From: Syntrophomonadaceae bacterium
GTDB taxonomy: Bacteria > Bacillota > Syntrophomonadia > Syntrophomonadales > Syntrophomonadaceae
Direction: 5' to 3'
Assembly: GCA_012729715.1 (NCBI GenBank)
Contig: JAAYCQ010000164.1
Location: forward strand, 1-33,179
Length of the DNA: 33,179 nt
Notes under the pieces: generated by a model
Seen by the model: only the letters and a program-made list of their open reading frames with translations
Databases searched by the model: none
Told to the model about the DNA's origin: nothing
Program-made: the position numbers and the translations under genes
Part shown: piece after piece, positions 16,426-24,230 of the stretch
How the letters are laid out: each line of letters starts with the position of its first letter
How positions within the stretch are numbered: position 1 is the stretch's first letter

Positions 16426-17052
16426 TTAGGAGTACTTTATACAAATGTCACTCATTAACTGACCTATTTCATCGATATAATCCTGAGCCATTTCTATATG
16501 CTCATATACTTCCCGCCATTTTATAATGACTATCGGGTCTTTGACATTATCAAATAGATAAGCCAATCCGTTGCGATAGAGACTATCCTGTTTGCGTTCC
16601 AGTTTATTAATCTCCTCACAGCATAAGAGGATTTCTTTCTTGTTGCTTTCCAGTGATTTAAGCAGATTAAGCGCCTTTTCCTGCAGTTTCAAAGCCTGAC
16701 ACAAAACATCTACCATTTCCTTGACTAACTCATCCGGTTCTCCCGTCTTATACAGTATCATGCGGTCGATAATACCAGTTATATAATCCAATGTGGTCGC
16801 CAGTTTTTGAACCAATTGAAAGGCATCTTCTCTATCAAAGGGAAGTATAAAACTGGTATTTAACCTGCGCACCAGTTCCTGAATAATGCGGTCACCTTCG
16901 TGTTCCATAGCTGTTAGTTTAGCCATTTTAATATCCAGGTCTTTGTAATCATAGACCACATTCTGGAGAATGTCACCCCCTCTTACGACTACCCGGGCAC
17001 TTTCGCTGAACAGCATAAATAGTTCTTCATCTTTTCTACCAAACAACCGCAT
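16426..17052 (-). CDS. DUF47 / PhoU-like protein (Pit accessory type)
   Basis: 208 residues, almost all helical. It begins MRLFGRKDE and has the family blocks EHEGDRIIQELVRRLNTSFILPFDREDA (about 51-78, metal- and phosphate-related acidic positions), LATTLDYITG, and a C-terminal KWREVYEHIEMAQDYIDEIG. DUF47 proteins are PhoU-like bundles usually encoded next to a Pit phosphate transporter and thought to modulate it. Here no pit gene is adjacent, so the partner must be elsewhere or different. The Shine-Dalgarno GGGGGTGG lies upstream of ATG 17052. The radical SAM gene lies 87 bases upstream on the same strand, and the two may be cotranscribed. Confidence 0.85.
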   Translation of the reverse strand: MRLFGRKDEELFMLFSESARVVVRGGDILQNVVYDYKDLDIKMAKLTAMEHEGDRIIQELVRRLNTSFILPFDREDAFQLVQKLATTLDYITGIIDRMILYKTGEPDELVKEMVDVLCQALKLQEKALNLLKSLESNKKEILLCCEEINKLERKQDSLYRNGLAYLFDNVKDPIVIIKWREVYEHIEMAQDYIDEIGQLMSDICIKYS

Positions 17053-17139
17053 CTTTCCACCCCCCTCTAAGCCTTCAACTTTTTTACAAAACCTGCTAAG
17101 TATTTATCATATACTATAGGTTTATTTATATCAAGATTT

Positions 17140-18018
17140 TTAGAGGGCACGCAGGTAATCGGGGCGAAGATATCTACGGTCGTTTTTACTAATAATATCA
17201 TTAATCAGGTCCAGCATCTTTTGTTTATCCTCCGGTAAACGCCCTTTTATAGGCAAATAATTGGAGGCATGGTTACTGCGAAATTCTGTTCCTTCCACTT
17301 CTAAATGTTGTATCATAATACGCATTTCATCCAGAATTTCAAACGGTCCCGGAAGCTCGAATTCTTTTCTCTCCATCCTGCGGTATAATTCGGTACGAGG
17401 TACCAGCATAAGGGTTAAAGCACCAATATAATCAGGGTTCATTTCATTACATATCTCAGCTGTTTTAATCGCATGATCCACCGCCCGGGGAGTTCTCCCG
17501 GCCAATCCCAACAATACTGTAACTGACAATAGGATTCCCGCCTGCCTTACCCTTTTGCCTGCTTCTACCATTTCCTCATAGGTTACACCTTTGCGGATAT
17601 CCTTCAATAACTCCGGATCTCCCGTTTCTACTCCCAAATAAGCAATGGTCAGACCTGCTGCTTTTAGGGCTGTAAGCTCGGATATCTCCTTTTTAATAAT
17701 ACTGTCGGGACTAGCATAAATACCCACATGATGAAGGCTGGGAAAGGTTTTGTATAATGCACTCAGTACTTCCAAAAGATCACTGGTATCCATAGCCAGG
17801 GCATCCCCATCGGCCAAGAATACCTTTTCCAGATCACCATAATAACTACCGGCCATTCGAATATCTGTCATAATTTCTTCCAGTGGCCTCACCCGATATT
17901 TTTTATCTTTGTACATGGCACAAAAAGTACAGCGATTGTGAGTGCACCCCACCGTACATTGTAAAATATAACTTCTGGCTTCGCTGGGAGGCCGAAAAAT
18001 ATTACCTTCATATCTCAT
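17140..18018 (-). CDS. Radical SAM protein with an atypical cysteine spacing
   Basis: 292 residues. The cluster motif VGCTHNRCTFCAMYKDKK gives C25-x4-C30-x2-C33, with a further C21; the common pattern is Cx3Cx2C. The stretch VFLADGDALAMD is the strand corresponding to the family GGE region, and YLGVETGD and LLSVTVLLGLAGR are later radical SAM barrel blocks. The resemblance is to uncharacterised, Elp3/HemN-like radical SAM proteins of anaerobes that carry VGCxHNxCTFC. The reaction is unknown. AAAGGAGG lies a suitable distance before ATG 18018. It may share a transcript with the DUF47 gene. It is divergent from the spore SASP gene. Confidence 0.85.
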   Translation of the reverse strand: MRYEGNIFRPPSEARSYILQCTVGCTHNRCTFCAMYKDKKYRVRPLEEIMTDIRMAGSYYGDLEKVFLADGDALAMDTSDLLEVLSALYKTFPSLHHVGIYASPDSIIKKEISELTALKAAGLTIAYLGVETGDPELLKDIRKGVTYEEMVEAGKRVRQAGILLSVTVLLGLAGRTPRAVDHAIKTAEICNEMNPDYIGALTLMLVPRTELYRRMERKEFELPGPFEILDEMRIMIQHLEVEGTEFRSNHASNYLPIKGRLPEDKQKMLDLINDIISKNDRRYLRPDYLRAL

Positions 18019-18184
18019 AAGCTTGAACCTCCTTTATTTGTCTTATAGTTTATACAAAATAACTATTTTTGTGAAATACTTTACTTTTTTTAAATTATAA
18101 TCTAGCTATAATTTTTTTACATCGTACCACAATAGTAACAGGTGCGAGTTTTAATTTCTATTATTTTGAGGGGGGTTATTTCTA

Positions 18185-18367
18185 ATGGCACGGAACAAAG
18201 GCCTTATGTCCGAACAACTCAAGTATGAAATCGCCCGGGAACTTGGAGTAGATCAAATTGTAGCTTCTGAGGGCTGGGGCGGTGTAAGCTCGAGAGACTG
18301 TGGTAGAGTTGTAGCCAAAGCAATTGAAATAGCGGAAAGAAGCATTTCCCAGCAGAATACGAAATAA
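18185..18367 (+). CDS. Alpha/beta-type small acid-soluble spore protein
   Basis: 60 residues: MARNKGLMSEQLKYEIARE, then GVSSRDCGRVV and a closing EIAERS helix. The segment YEIA is the usual cleavage site of the germination protease, and the two conserved DNA-binding segments (KYEIARELG and the glycine-rich SSRDCG region) are present. SASPs coat spore DNA and protect it from UV and heat. The GW between the two segments departs from the Bacillus consensus but occurs in clostridial types. GAGGGGGG precedes ATG 18185. In the 166-base gap upstream, CATCGTA (18120-18126) looks like a sigma-G -10 box, but no matching -35 box was found. A terminator follows immediately. Confidence 0.9.
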   Translation: MARNKGLMSEQLKYEIARELGVDQIVASEGWGGVSSRDCGRVVAKAIEIAERSISQQNTK

Positions 18368-18378
18368 CTCGCATCATT

Positions 18379-18410
18379 CGGGGGTTAAAAACCCCCGGAT
18401 AATTTTTATC
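18379..18410 (+). terminator. Terminator-like hairpin after the SASP gene
   Basis: CGGGGGTT (18379-18386) pairs with AACCCCCG (18390-18397) over an AAA loop, followed after a few bases by ATTTTTAT. The next gene starts 28 bases after the stem, so this may limit rather than stop transcription into it. Confidence 0.7.
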
Positions 18411-18424
18411 CAGGAGGTGTTTTG

Positions 18425-18622
18425 ATGATAAATGGTCAAACTCCGTTGGAGGACGTACTGGAAATACCGGGAGCCATCCGAGTTTTCGAAAAGTATGGAA
18501 TCAAATGCCTGGGTTGAATGGGTTTAAGGTTCGAGACTATCGAGCAGGGTGCTCGTGCTCACAACGTTGACCTGGAAAAACTTTTAAATGACCTGCGTCA
18601 ATTACAAGGCAATAAGGGGTAA
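18425..18622 (+). CDS. Probable selenoprotein: DUF1858-like redox protein with in-frame TGA (CxxU)
   Basis: 65 codons from ATG 18425 to TAA 18620-18622, with TGA at codon 31 (18515-18517). Upstream it reads LEDVLEIPGAIRVFEKYG-IKCLG, and downstream MGLRFETIEQGARAHNVDLEKLL. Both halves match the DUF1858 / hybrid-cluster-associated redox disulfide family in one frame, with TGA exactly where the second cysteine of CLGC belongs. This gives CLGU if read as selenocysteine. The Shine-Dalgarno AGGAGGTG (18412-18419) is perfect with five-base spacing. A six-pair hairpin with a GGG loop at 18541-18555 lies at a suitable distance for a bacterial SECIS. The family is thought to be a small thiol-redox domain. 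The alternative is a cysteine-to-stop mutation; intact downstream coding argues against an old pseudogene. No sel genes are in the window. Confidence 0.75.
18541..18555 (+). promoter_or_regulatory. Candidate bacterial SECIS hairpin
   Basis: CGAGCA (18541-18546) pairs with TGCTCG (18550-18555) around the loop GGG. The loop starts 29 bases after the TGA codon and begins with G. This agrees with the general bacterial SECIS pattern as I know it (apical loop roughly 16-37 bases after UGA, G among its first bases). A smaller competing stem TCGA/TCGA lies just upstream. Confidence 0.55.
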
Positions 18623-18640
18623 AACCCCTTATTCCTCTTT
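18611..18640 (+). terminator. Terminator of the TGA-containing gene
   Basis: AATAAGGGG (18611-18619) pairs perfectly with CCCCTTATT (18625-18633); the stop codon lies in the five-base loop. The tail CCTCTTTA is only moderately T-rich. That the stem overlaps this stop codon supports the TAA at 18620 as the real end of the gene. Confidence 0.65.
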
Positions 18641-18682
18641 ATGTTAATGTAGAAGGAACGGATATTATAATTTTTTTAAATT

Positions 18683-19078
18683 TCAAAGTTTTAACGTAAA
18701 CAGTAAATATCCAATTACCAAAATAATTACTGTAATCAGACTTGCAATTCCTTGCCCACAACCTATAAGTATCCCCAGAATTGCCGTTAACCATATACTA
18801 GCTGCAACTGTTAACCCTTTTACCTCTTGTTTTTCTGAGACCCATATTAATCCTGTACCCAAAAATCCCAAAGCAACAATAACCTGAGCTGATAGCCGAC
18901 CTGGATCGCCAAGCCAAGGATAATCAACTACTTTATAAAACTCGGTTGACACTATGGTTAAAAGTGCTGCGCCGGTACATACAATAGCAAACATTCTAGA
19001 AGCAGCAGAATTAGTTCTAATTCCTATAATACTACCAACAATAGCAGCAATTGTAATCCGTAATAAAAAATTGCCCAA
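18683..19078 (-). CDS. MgtC/SapB family membrane protein
   Basis: 131 residues, about four hydrophobic segments. MgtC family blocks are visible: RITIAAIVGSIIGIRTNSA, the DPGRLSAQVIVALGFLGTGLIW segment (canonical DP-R-AAQ-V-GIGFLGAG) and GLTVAASIWLTAILGI. The usual long soluble C-terminal domain of Salmonella MgtC is absent, so it is the short form. MgtC proteins are linked to growth at low magnesium and to control of ATP synthase and phosphate uptake; its job here is unknown. The TTG at 19078 begins two bases after the guaB stop, so translation is probably coupled to guaB. It is the last gene of its series. Confidence 0.82.
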   Translation of the reverse strand: MGNFLLRITIAAIVGSIIGIRTNSAASRMFAIVCTGAALLTIVSTEFYKVVDYPWLGDPGRLSAQVIVALGFLGTGLIWVSEKQEVKGLTVAASIWLTAILGILIGCGQGIASLITVIILVIGYLLFTLKL

Positions 19079-19080
19079 TA

Positions 19081-20547
<1,467 letters not shown>

Positions 20548-20625
20548 CTAATAAAATTTAGAATATATTATATTATTATAAGCTAATTTTCAATACTCTG
20601 AAAGCTTTTGAGTTTTTAGTATTTT

Positions 20626-20856
20626 TTAGTCTCCTCCCATTACCGAGCTTAGACCGTATTTTATAAAATGTTCTTGCAACAGGCTTATGGTTTCGGTACT
20701 AACCCCATATTTGACTGCCATATCCTCTAGCCCAGCACCATTTTGGATATCCTCGATAAAGCTGTCAAAATCAACCCCGGCTTCTTCACACATCTCGTTA
20801 AGCCCGGGCATTCTGCTCCAGGGCGGAAAGGAACCTTTACCATTATCATTTGTCAT
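20626..20856 (-). CDS. Small helix-turn-helix protein
   Basis: 76 residues from ATG 20856, chosen because AAGGGGG lies seven bases upstream; an earlier in-frame start at 20904 would begin within the inverted repeat. The protein opens MTNDNGKGSFPPWSRMPGL and has an acidic helix (CEEAGVDFDSFIEDI). It ends in a resolvase-like HTH: LEDMAVKYGVSTETISLLQEHF. I know of similar short HTH proteins in spore-forming Clostridia but no assigned function. The cell may use it as a DNA-binding regulator. It sits alone between the ymxH terminator and guaB, with a perfect 13-base inverted repeat just before its Shine-Dalgarno. Confidence 0.65.
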   Translation of the reverse strand: MTNDNGKGSFPPWSRMPGLNEMCEEAGVDFDSFIEDIQNGAGLEDMAVKYGVSTETISLLQEHFIKYGLSSVMGGD

Positions 20857-20870
20857 AAAGATACCCCCTT

Positions 20871-20907
20871 TGTATGAATAGCTTCCCCAGATCCAGCTAT
20901 TCATACA
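20871..20907. repeat. Perfect 13-base inverted repeat before the small HTH gene
   Basis: TGTATGAATAGCT (20871-20883) is the exact reverse complement of AGCTATTCATACA (20895-20907), with an 11-base centre. It lies between the ymxH terminator and the Shine-Dalgarno of the HTH gene, so it is placed to be an operator or an mRNA stem. Confidence 0.7.
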
Positions 20908-20934
20908 AAAAAAACCGCAGCAAACTGCTGCGGT
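20905..20934 (-). terminator. Terminator after ymxH
   Basis: On the minus strand ACCGCAGCA pairs with TGCTGCGGT (20914-20934, three-base loop), followed by eight T residues. A strong intrinsic terminator that ends the series running down through dut and ymxH. Confidence 0.92.
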
Positions 20935-20953
20935 AAAGTAGATTCACGTCTGT

Positions 20954-21223
20954 TTATATGGAACTGTTTTTTAATCGCATATGGGTGGCATCAAGGTCTA
21001 CTACAATAACTTCCCGGCCTACCTTTTTTACTGCCTCCCAGGGTATGACCAGTTTTTGCCGGTCGGCCCAGAAGTTAAAAGCGTTGCCCCGGTTGGGAAG
21101 TATTATTGATATTATATCTCCACTTTCCTGGTCTACCAGCATATCCGATTCCCCAACTGTACCCATGCGCATCCCATCATATATGTTTACAATTTCTTTA
21201 CCTACCAGCTCATTTAGTCTCAT
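20954..21223 (-). CDS. ymxH: YlmC/YmxH family PRC-barrel sporulation protein
   Basis: 89 residues: MRLNELVGKEIVNIYDGMRMGT, ESDMLVDQESGDIISI and VIPWEAVKKVGREVIVV. It is a small all-beta PRC-barrel protein, cytoplasmic. The YlmC/YmxH family occurs in endospore formers, and ymxH of Bacillus lies directly after the M16 peptidase gene; the exact role is unknown. Here dut separates the two. A strong GGGGGG Shine-Dalgarno precedes ATG 21223. The dut stop is 15 bases upstream and a strong terminator follows. No dipicolinate synthase genes follow as in Bacillus. Confidence 0.87.
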   Translation of the reverse strand: MRLNELVGKEIVNIYDGMRMGTVGESDMLVDQESGDIISIILPNRGNAFNFWADRQKLVIPWEAVKKVGREVIVVDLDATHMRLKNSSI

Positions 21224-21238
21224 TTGTACCCCCCTGTT

Positions 21239-21676
21239 CTATGTACCCGTGTGGCCAAAACCTCCTGAACCGCGATTAGTATCATCTAATTGCTCCACCT
21301 CTACTAATTCGGCCTTTTCCACCCGGTTAAATATCATCTGGGCGATGCGCTCACCCCTATGTAAAATATACTCTTTGTCCCCCAGATTTATAACAATAAC
21401 CTTAATTTCTCCCCGGTAATCCCAATCAATGGTTCCAGGGGTATTTAACAGGGTCAAACCATATTTTAACGCCAGGCCACTACGTGGTCTTATCTGGGCT
21501 TCATAGTTTTCCGGCAGAGCAATAGCAATACCGGTAGGCACCAGGACCCGTTGACCAGGTGCAATCGCCAGGTCCTGCTCCACAGCAGCGTACAGGTCAA
21601 CCCCTGCTGCCCCTGCTGTCATATAACGGGGCAAAGGCAGGTCAAACGAATGTAATCTTTTTATATATACCCGCAT
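21239..21676 (-). CDS. dut: dUTP diphosphatase (dUTPase)
   Basis: 145 residues, the standard trimeric dUTPase length. Motif 1 AGAAGVDL (21-28), motif 2 PRSGLA (64-69), motif 3 [13 protein letters not shown] (78-90, catalytic aspartate probably D84), motif 4 RGERIAQM and the C-terminal motif 5 GSGGFGHTG are all complete. It hydrolyses dUTP to dUMP and diphosphate, keeping uracil out of DNA and supplying thymidylate synthesis. AGAGAGG precedes ATG 21676. That ribosome-binding region is present a second time on the other side of a palindromic element just upstream. Confidence 0.97.
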   Translation of the reverse strand: MRVYIKRLHSFDLPLPRYMTAGAAGVDLYAAVEQDLAIAPGQRVLVPTGIAIALPENYEAQIRPRSGLALKYGLTLLNTPGTIDWDYRGEIKVIVINLGDKEYILHRGERIAQMIFNRVEKAELVEVEQLDDTNRGSGGFGHTGT

Positions 21677-21769
21677 AATTTAAACCTCTCTTTGTTGTCA
21701 TTGCCATAATTATGGGACAAGGGACCTGTCCCTCTGTCCCACGTAACTTAAACCTCTCTTTGTTGGTCA
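21677..21769. repeat. Palindromic element flanked by a duplicated dut upstream segment
   Basis: A nested palindrome at 21713-21741 (TGGGACA ... TGTCCCA with inner GGGAC/GTCCC) lies between two near-identical copies of about 24 bases (21677-21700 and 21745-21769) that share TTAAACCTCTCTTTGTTG exactly. On the minus strand this shared block is the dut Shine-Dalgarno region. The layout looks like insertion of a small repeat element with duplication of the target. GGGACA/TGTCCC palindromes of this kind are, from my general knowledge, common scattered repeats in Clostridia. Confidence 0.7.
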
Positions 21770-21770
21770 C

Positions 21771-23039
21771 TTACTTCCACCATTTTTTATATTCACTCTC
21801 CACCATTGTAAGAACCTCGGCATTCCCAACAGTGGCCAGAGAAAAGCGGGGTAAATCCAGAACTTCATTAGCAAAATGGTTGACCTTCTCAGGAGTGACG
21901 GCATAGATTTGTTCAAGTACTTCATCTACCGGAATTACCTGTCCATACATTAAAATCGATTTGCCCAACCGGTTCATACGATTCATAACACTCTCCATAC
22001 CCATAAGCATACTGGACTTAATTAATTGTCTGGTTCTTTCCACCTCACCTGGTATAACTCCCTGCTGCCTGAATTTATCAATCTCAGCATGAAATACTTC
22101 AAAAAACTGCGCTACCTTACCTGGTCCGGTACCTATATGAATTACATAAGAACCAGTATCGGAATAATTGGAAGGATACGAATATACTGAGTAGGCTAAA
22201 CCCAATTCTTCCCGTATAGTTTGAAAAAGCCGGGAACTTATCCCCCCACCCAAAATACTGTTCATTATATTCAGAGTATATCTACGCTTATCGTGGTAAG
22301 ATATCCCGGGTAATCCCAGGCAAATTTGTACCTGTTCCGTATCTTTGGCTACCGTTTTGATGAAAGGCACATAATCTGGTATTTCAATATTGGCAAACGA
22401 AGCATCATCAGGCATATCCAGATGAAGATAGCTTTCCACCTTCTCCTTTACCCTGAGAGTATCCACATTACCGGCTATTGCTATAATCATGTTTGCAGGA
22501 ACATAAGATCGCCGGTAGAAATCAAATAGTTCTTCCCGTTTAAAACCCTGTACCGAATTTAATGTCCCCAGAATGGGTCGGCCCATACTATGTCCCTGCC
22601 ATAGTTGTTGGCTAAAAACATCGTGTACCAAATCATCCGGGGTATCTTCATACATATTGATTTCCTCTACAATTACCCCTTTTTCAGTCTCGAAATCTTT
22701 AGGGGCAAAAGAGGAATTAAAAAGCATATCAAAGATGATGTCCATTGCAGTATCCAAATGCTCATCAAGGGTACGAGCATAAACACAGGTATGTTCTTTT
22801 GCAGTAAAAGCATTTAACTGCCCGCCAATACCTTCAAAACTCTCAGCTATTTCCCGGGCACTGCGCCTATTTGTACCTTTAAAAAGCATATGCTCAATAA
22901 AATGGCTCGCCCCTGACATAGACAAGTCTTCATGGCGCGAGCCTACCTTGATATATACGCCAATAGCAACTGACCTTACATATGGAATCTCCTCTACCAC
23001 CAGGTTGGCCTTACTGTCCAACTCCCAGCAATTAATCAC
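21771..23039 (-). CDS. mlpA: M16 family zinc peptidase (processing peptidase-like)
   Basis: 422 residues, one M16 unit pair. The inverted zinc motif is HFIEH (H46, E49, H50), with the third ligand in VIVEEINMYEDTPDD (E125/E126). The second half is the inactive-like M16_C domain (LGGGISSRLFQTIREELGLAYSV). In Bacillus the equivalent (ymxG/mlpA) lies between ylxY and ymxH, as here apart from dacF and dut. The substrate is unknown. Start GTG at 23039 is supported by GGAGGTAG seven bases upstream; no start closer to it is better. No signal peptide is visible, so it is probably cytoplasmic. Confidence 0.93.
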   Translation of the reverse strand: MINCWELDSKANLVVEEIPYVRSVAIGVYIKVGSRHEDLSMSGASHFIEHMLFKGTNRRSAREIAESFEGIGGQLNAFTAKEHTCVYARTLDEHLDTAMDIIFDMLFNSSFAPKDFETEKGVIVEEINMYEDTPDDLVHDVFSQQLWQGHSMGRPILGTLNSVQGFKREELFDFYRRSYVPANMIIAIAGNVDTLRVKEKVESYLHLDMPDDASFANIEIPDYVPFIKTVAKDTEQVQICLGLPGISYHDKRRYTLNIMNSILGGGISSRLFQTIREELGLAYSVYSYPSNYSDTGSYVIHIGTGPGKVAQFFEVFHAEIDKFRQQGVIPGEVERTRQLIKSSMLMGMESVMNRMNRLGKSILMYGQVIPVDEVLEQIYAVTPEKVNHFANEVLDLPRFSLATVGNAEVLTMVESEYKKWWK

Positions 23040-23069
23040 ATTTCTACCTCCATTTTATAATACATAATA

Positions 23070-24230
23070 TTAAGTATTCTTAACTGGATGAGCTAATCCT
23101 TTTTGCTGGTTAAGATTTTGCAAAAACCTGGTTAGTGGATTTTTATCCCGCTGCACCTGCTGGCGGCATATTAAATCCGTACTCATTATAGGTTTTTGAT
23201 CTGCATATATGGTCAGGCTGCCCAGCTTCTGCCCCGGATATACTGGTGCTTCTACTTCATAGTTTACCTTTACCCTTTTTTGAATATCCGGAGTAGATGT
23301 TGTTTTCCAAATATAAATGTCCTGGGCTGGATATAACTCTATGGTGGGGTATTTTCCATAGGTAACTTGCAGTTGTTTAAAAGGCTGGCTCTTGTCTACT
23401 ACTTTAGTTAGCATACTGTTTTTAAAGCCGTATTCCATTAAGGAGGCACAATCTCTTTGCCGGTCAGCGGACTTTAGACTAACAGCTATCAACTGACGTT
23501 TATTACGGGAAGCAGAAGCTACCAAACATTTACCCGCGGCATTAGTAGTACCGGTCTTTATACCGTTAGCTCCAGGATATGTAGTCAGCAGCCCGTTGGT
23601 ATTGTTAATAATCATGGGCTGTCGGTAGCCAGGGTGCTTAAAAGTAGTCTGGCGGGTAGCAACAATAGACCTGAGATAATCATTTTGTAAAAGATAACGG
23701 CCTATCCGGGTCAAATCGTAAGCAGTACTATAGTGTTCTGCCGCCGGTAGACCCGAAGCATTGCGAAAATGGGTATTAACCGCACCAATAGCAAAGGCCT
23801 TTTTGCTCATCAAGTGAGCAAAAAACTGCTCATCACCGGCAATATGCTCGGCTAGAACCACTGCAGCATCATTGGCTGAACGTATTAAGGCTACTTTTAA
23901 GAGCTCAGAAACTAATATTTTTTGCCCTGCTCGCAATCCTATGGAATACTCTGGAGTTCGATCAGCATGTTGGCTAACTACAGCTATTTCGTCCGGGTTG
24001 GCATATTCTACTACCAGGATAGCCGTCATCATTTTGGTAGTACTGGCTACAGGCCGCATAACGTCAGCATTCTGTGATATAATAACCTGCCCGCTTTTTC
24101 CATCTACCAGGCAGTAATATGAAGAGTTAATGTTAGGTAGTGCTGATGCCGGTACTGTAAAAAAGAACAGACCGAAAATAATCCCGGTCAAACATATAAG
24201 TACTTTATTTCCTGGTCTTATCTTTTTCAT
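23070..24230 (-). CDS. dacF: D-alanyl-D-alanine carboxypeptidase (DacF-like, S11 family)
   Basis: 386 residues from ATG 24230. Signal peptide of about 30 residues ending near ASA. Penicillin-binding motifs: STTK (S63/K66), SAN (118-120) and KTG (225-227). The C-terminal S11 domain follows and ends in a short basic tail. It trims the terminal D-alanine from peptidoglycan stem peptides outside the membrane; DacF types act in spore cortex formation. An alternative start TTG 24254 adds eight residues but has a poor ribosome-binding site; that at 24230 is also not strong (AAGGAT 13 bases upstream). Its start overlaps the end of the ylxY-like gene by 26 bases, which implies coupling. Confidence 0.92.
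   Translation of the reverse strand: MKKIRPGNKVLICLTGIIFGLFFFTVPASALPNINSSYYCLVDGKSGQVIISQNADVMRPVASTTKMMTAILVVEYANPDEIAVVSQHADRTPEYSIGLRAGQKILVSELLKVALIRSANDAAVVLAEHIAGDEQFFAHLMSKKAFAIGAVNTHFRNASGLPAAEHYSTAYDLTRIGRYLLQNDYLRSIVATRQTTFKHPGYRQPMIINNTNGLLTTYPGANGIKTGTTNAAGKCLVASASRNKRQLIAVSLKSADRQRDCASLMEYGFKNSMLTKVVDKSQPFKQLQVTYGKYPTIELYPAQDIYIWKTTSTPDIQKRVKVNYEVEAPVYPGQKLGSLTIYADQKPIMSTDLICRQQVQRDKNPLTRFLQNLNQQKGLAHPVKNT

Noticed and set aside
18118-18130. Sigma-G promoter of the SASP gene (CATCGTA)
   Set aside because: The -10-like box is present, but no GNATR-type -35 box lies at 15-18 bases, so it is not listed as a feature.
18518-18622. Separate small gene starting at the ATG directly after TGA 18515
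   Set aside because: There is no Shine-Dalgarno in front of this ATG, and its product is just the second half of the DUF1858-like domain; one recoded gene explains both halves.
20567-20593. Sigma-A promoter of guaB in the AT-rich gap
   Set aside because: TTGAAA and two TATAAT boxes exist on the minus strand, but the spacings (7 and 15 bases) are poor, and AT-rich DNA gives such matches by chance.
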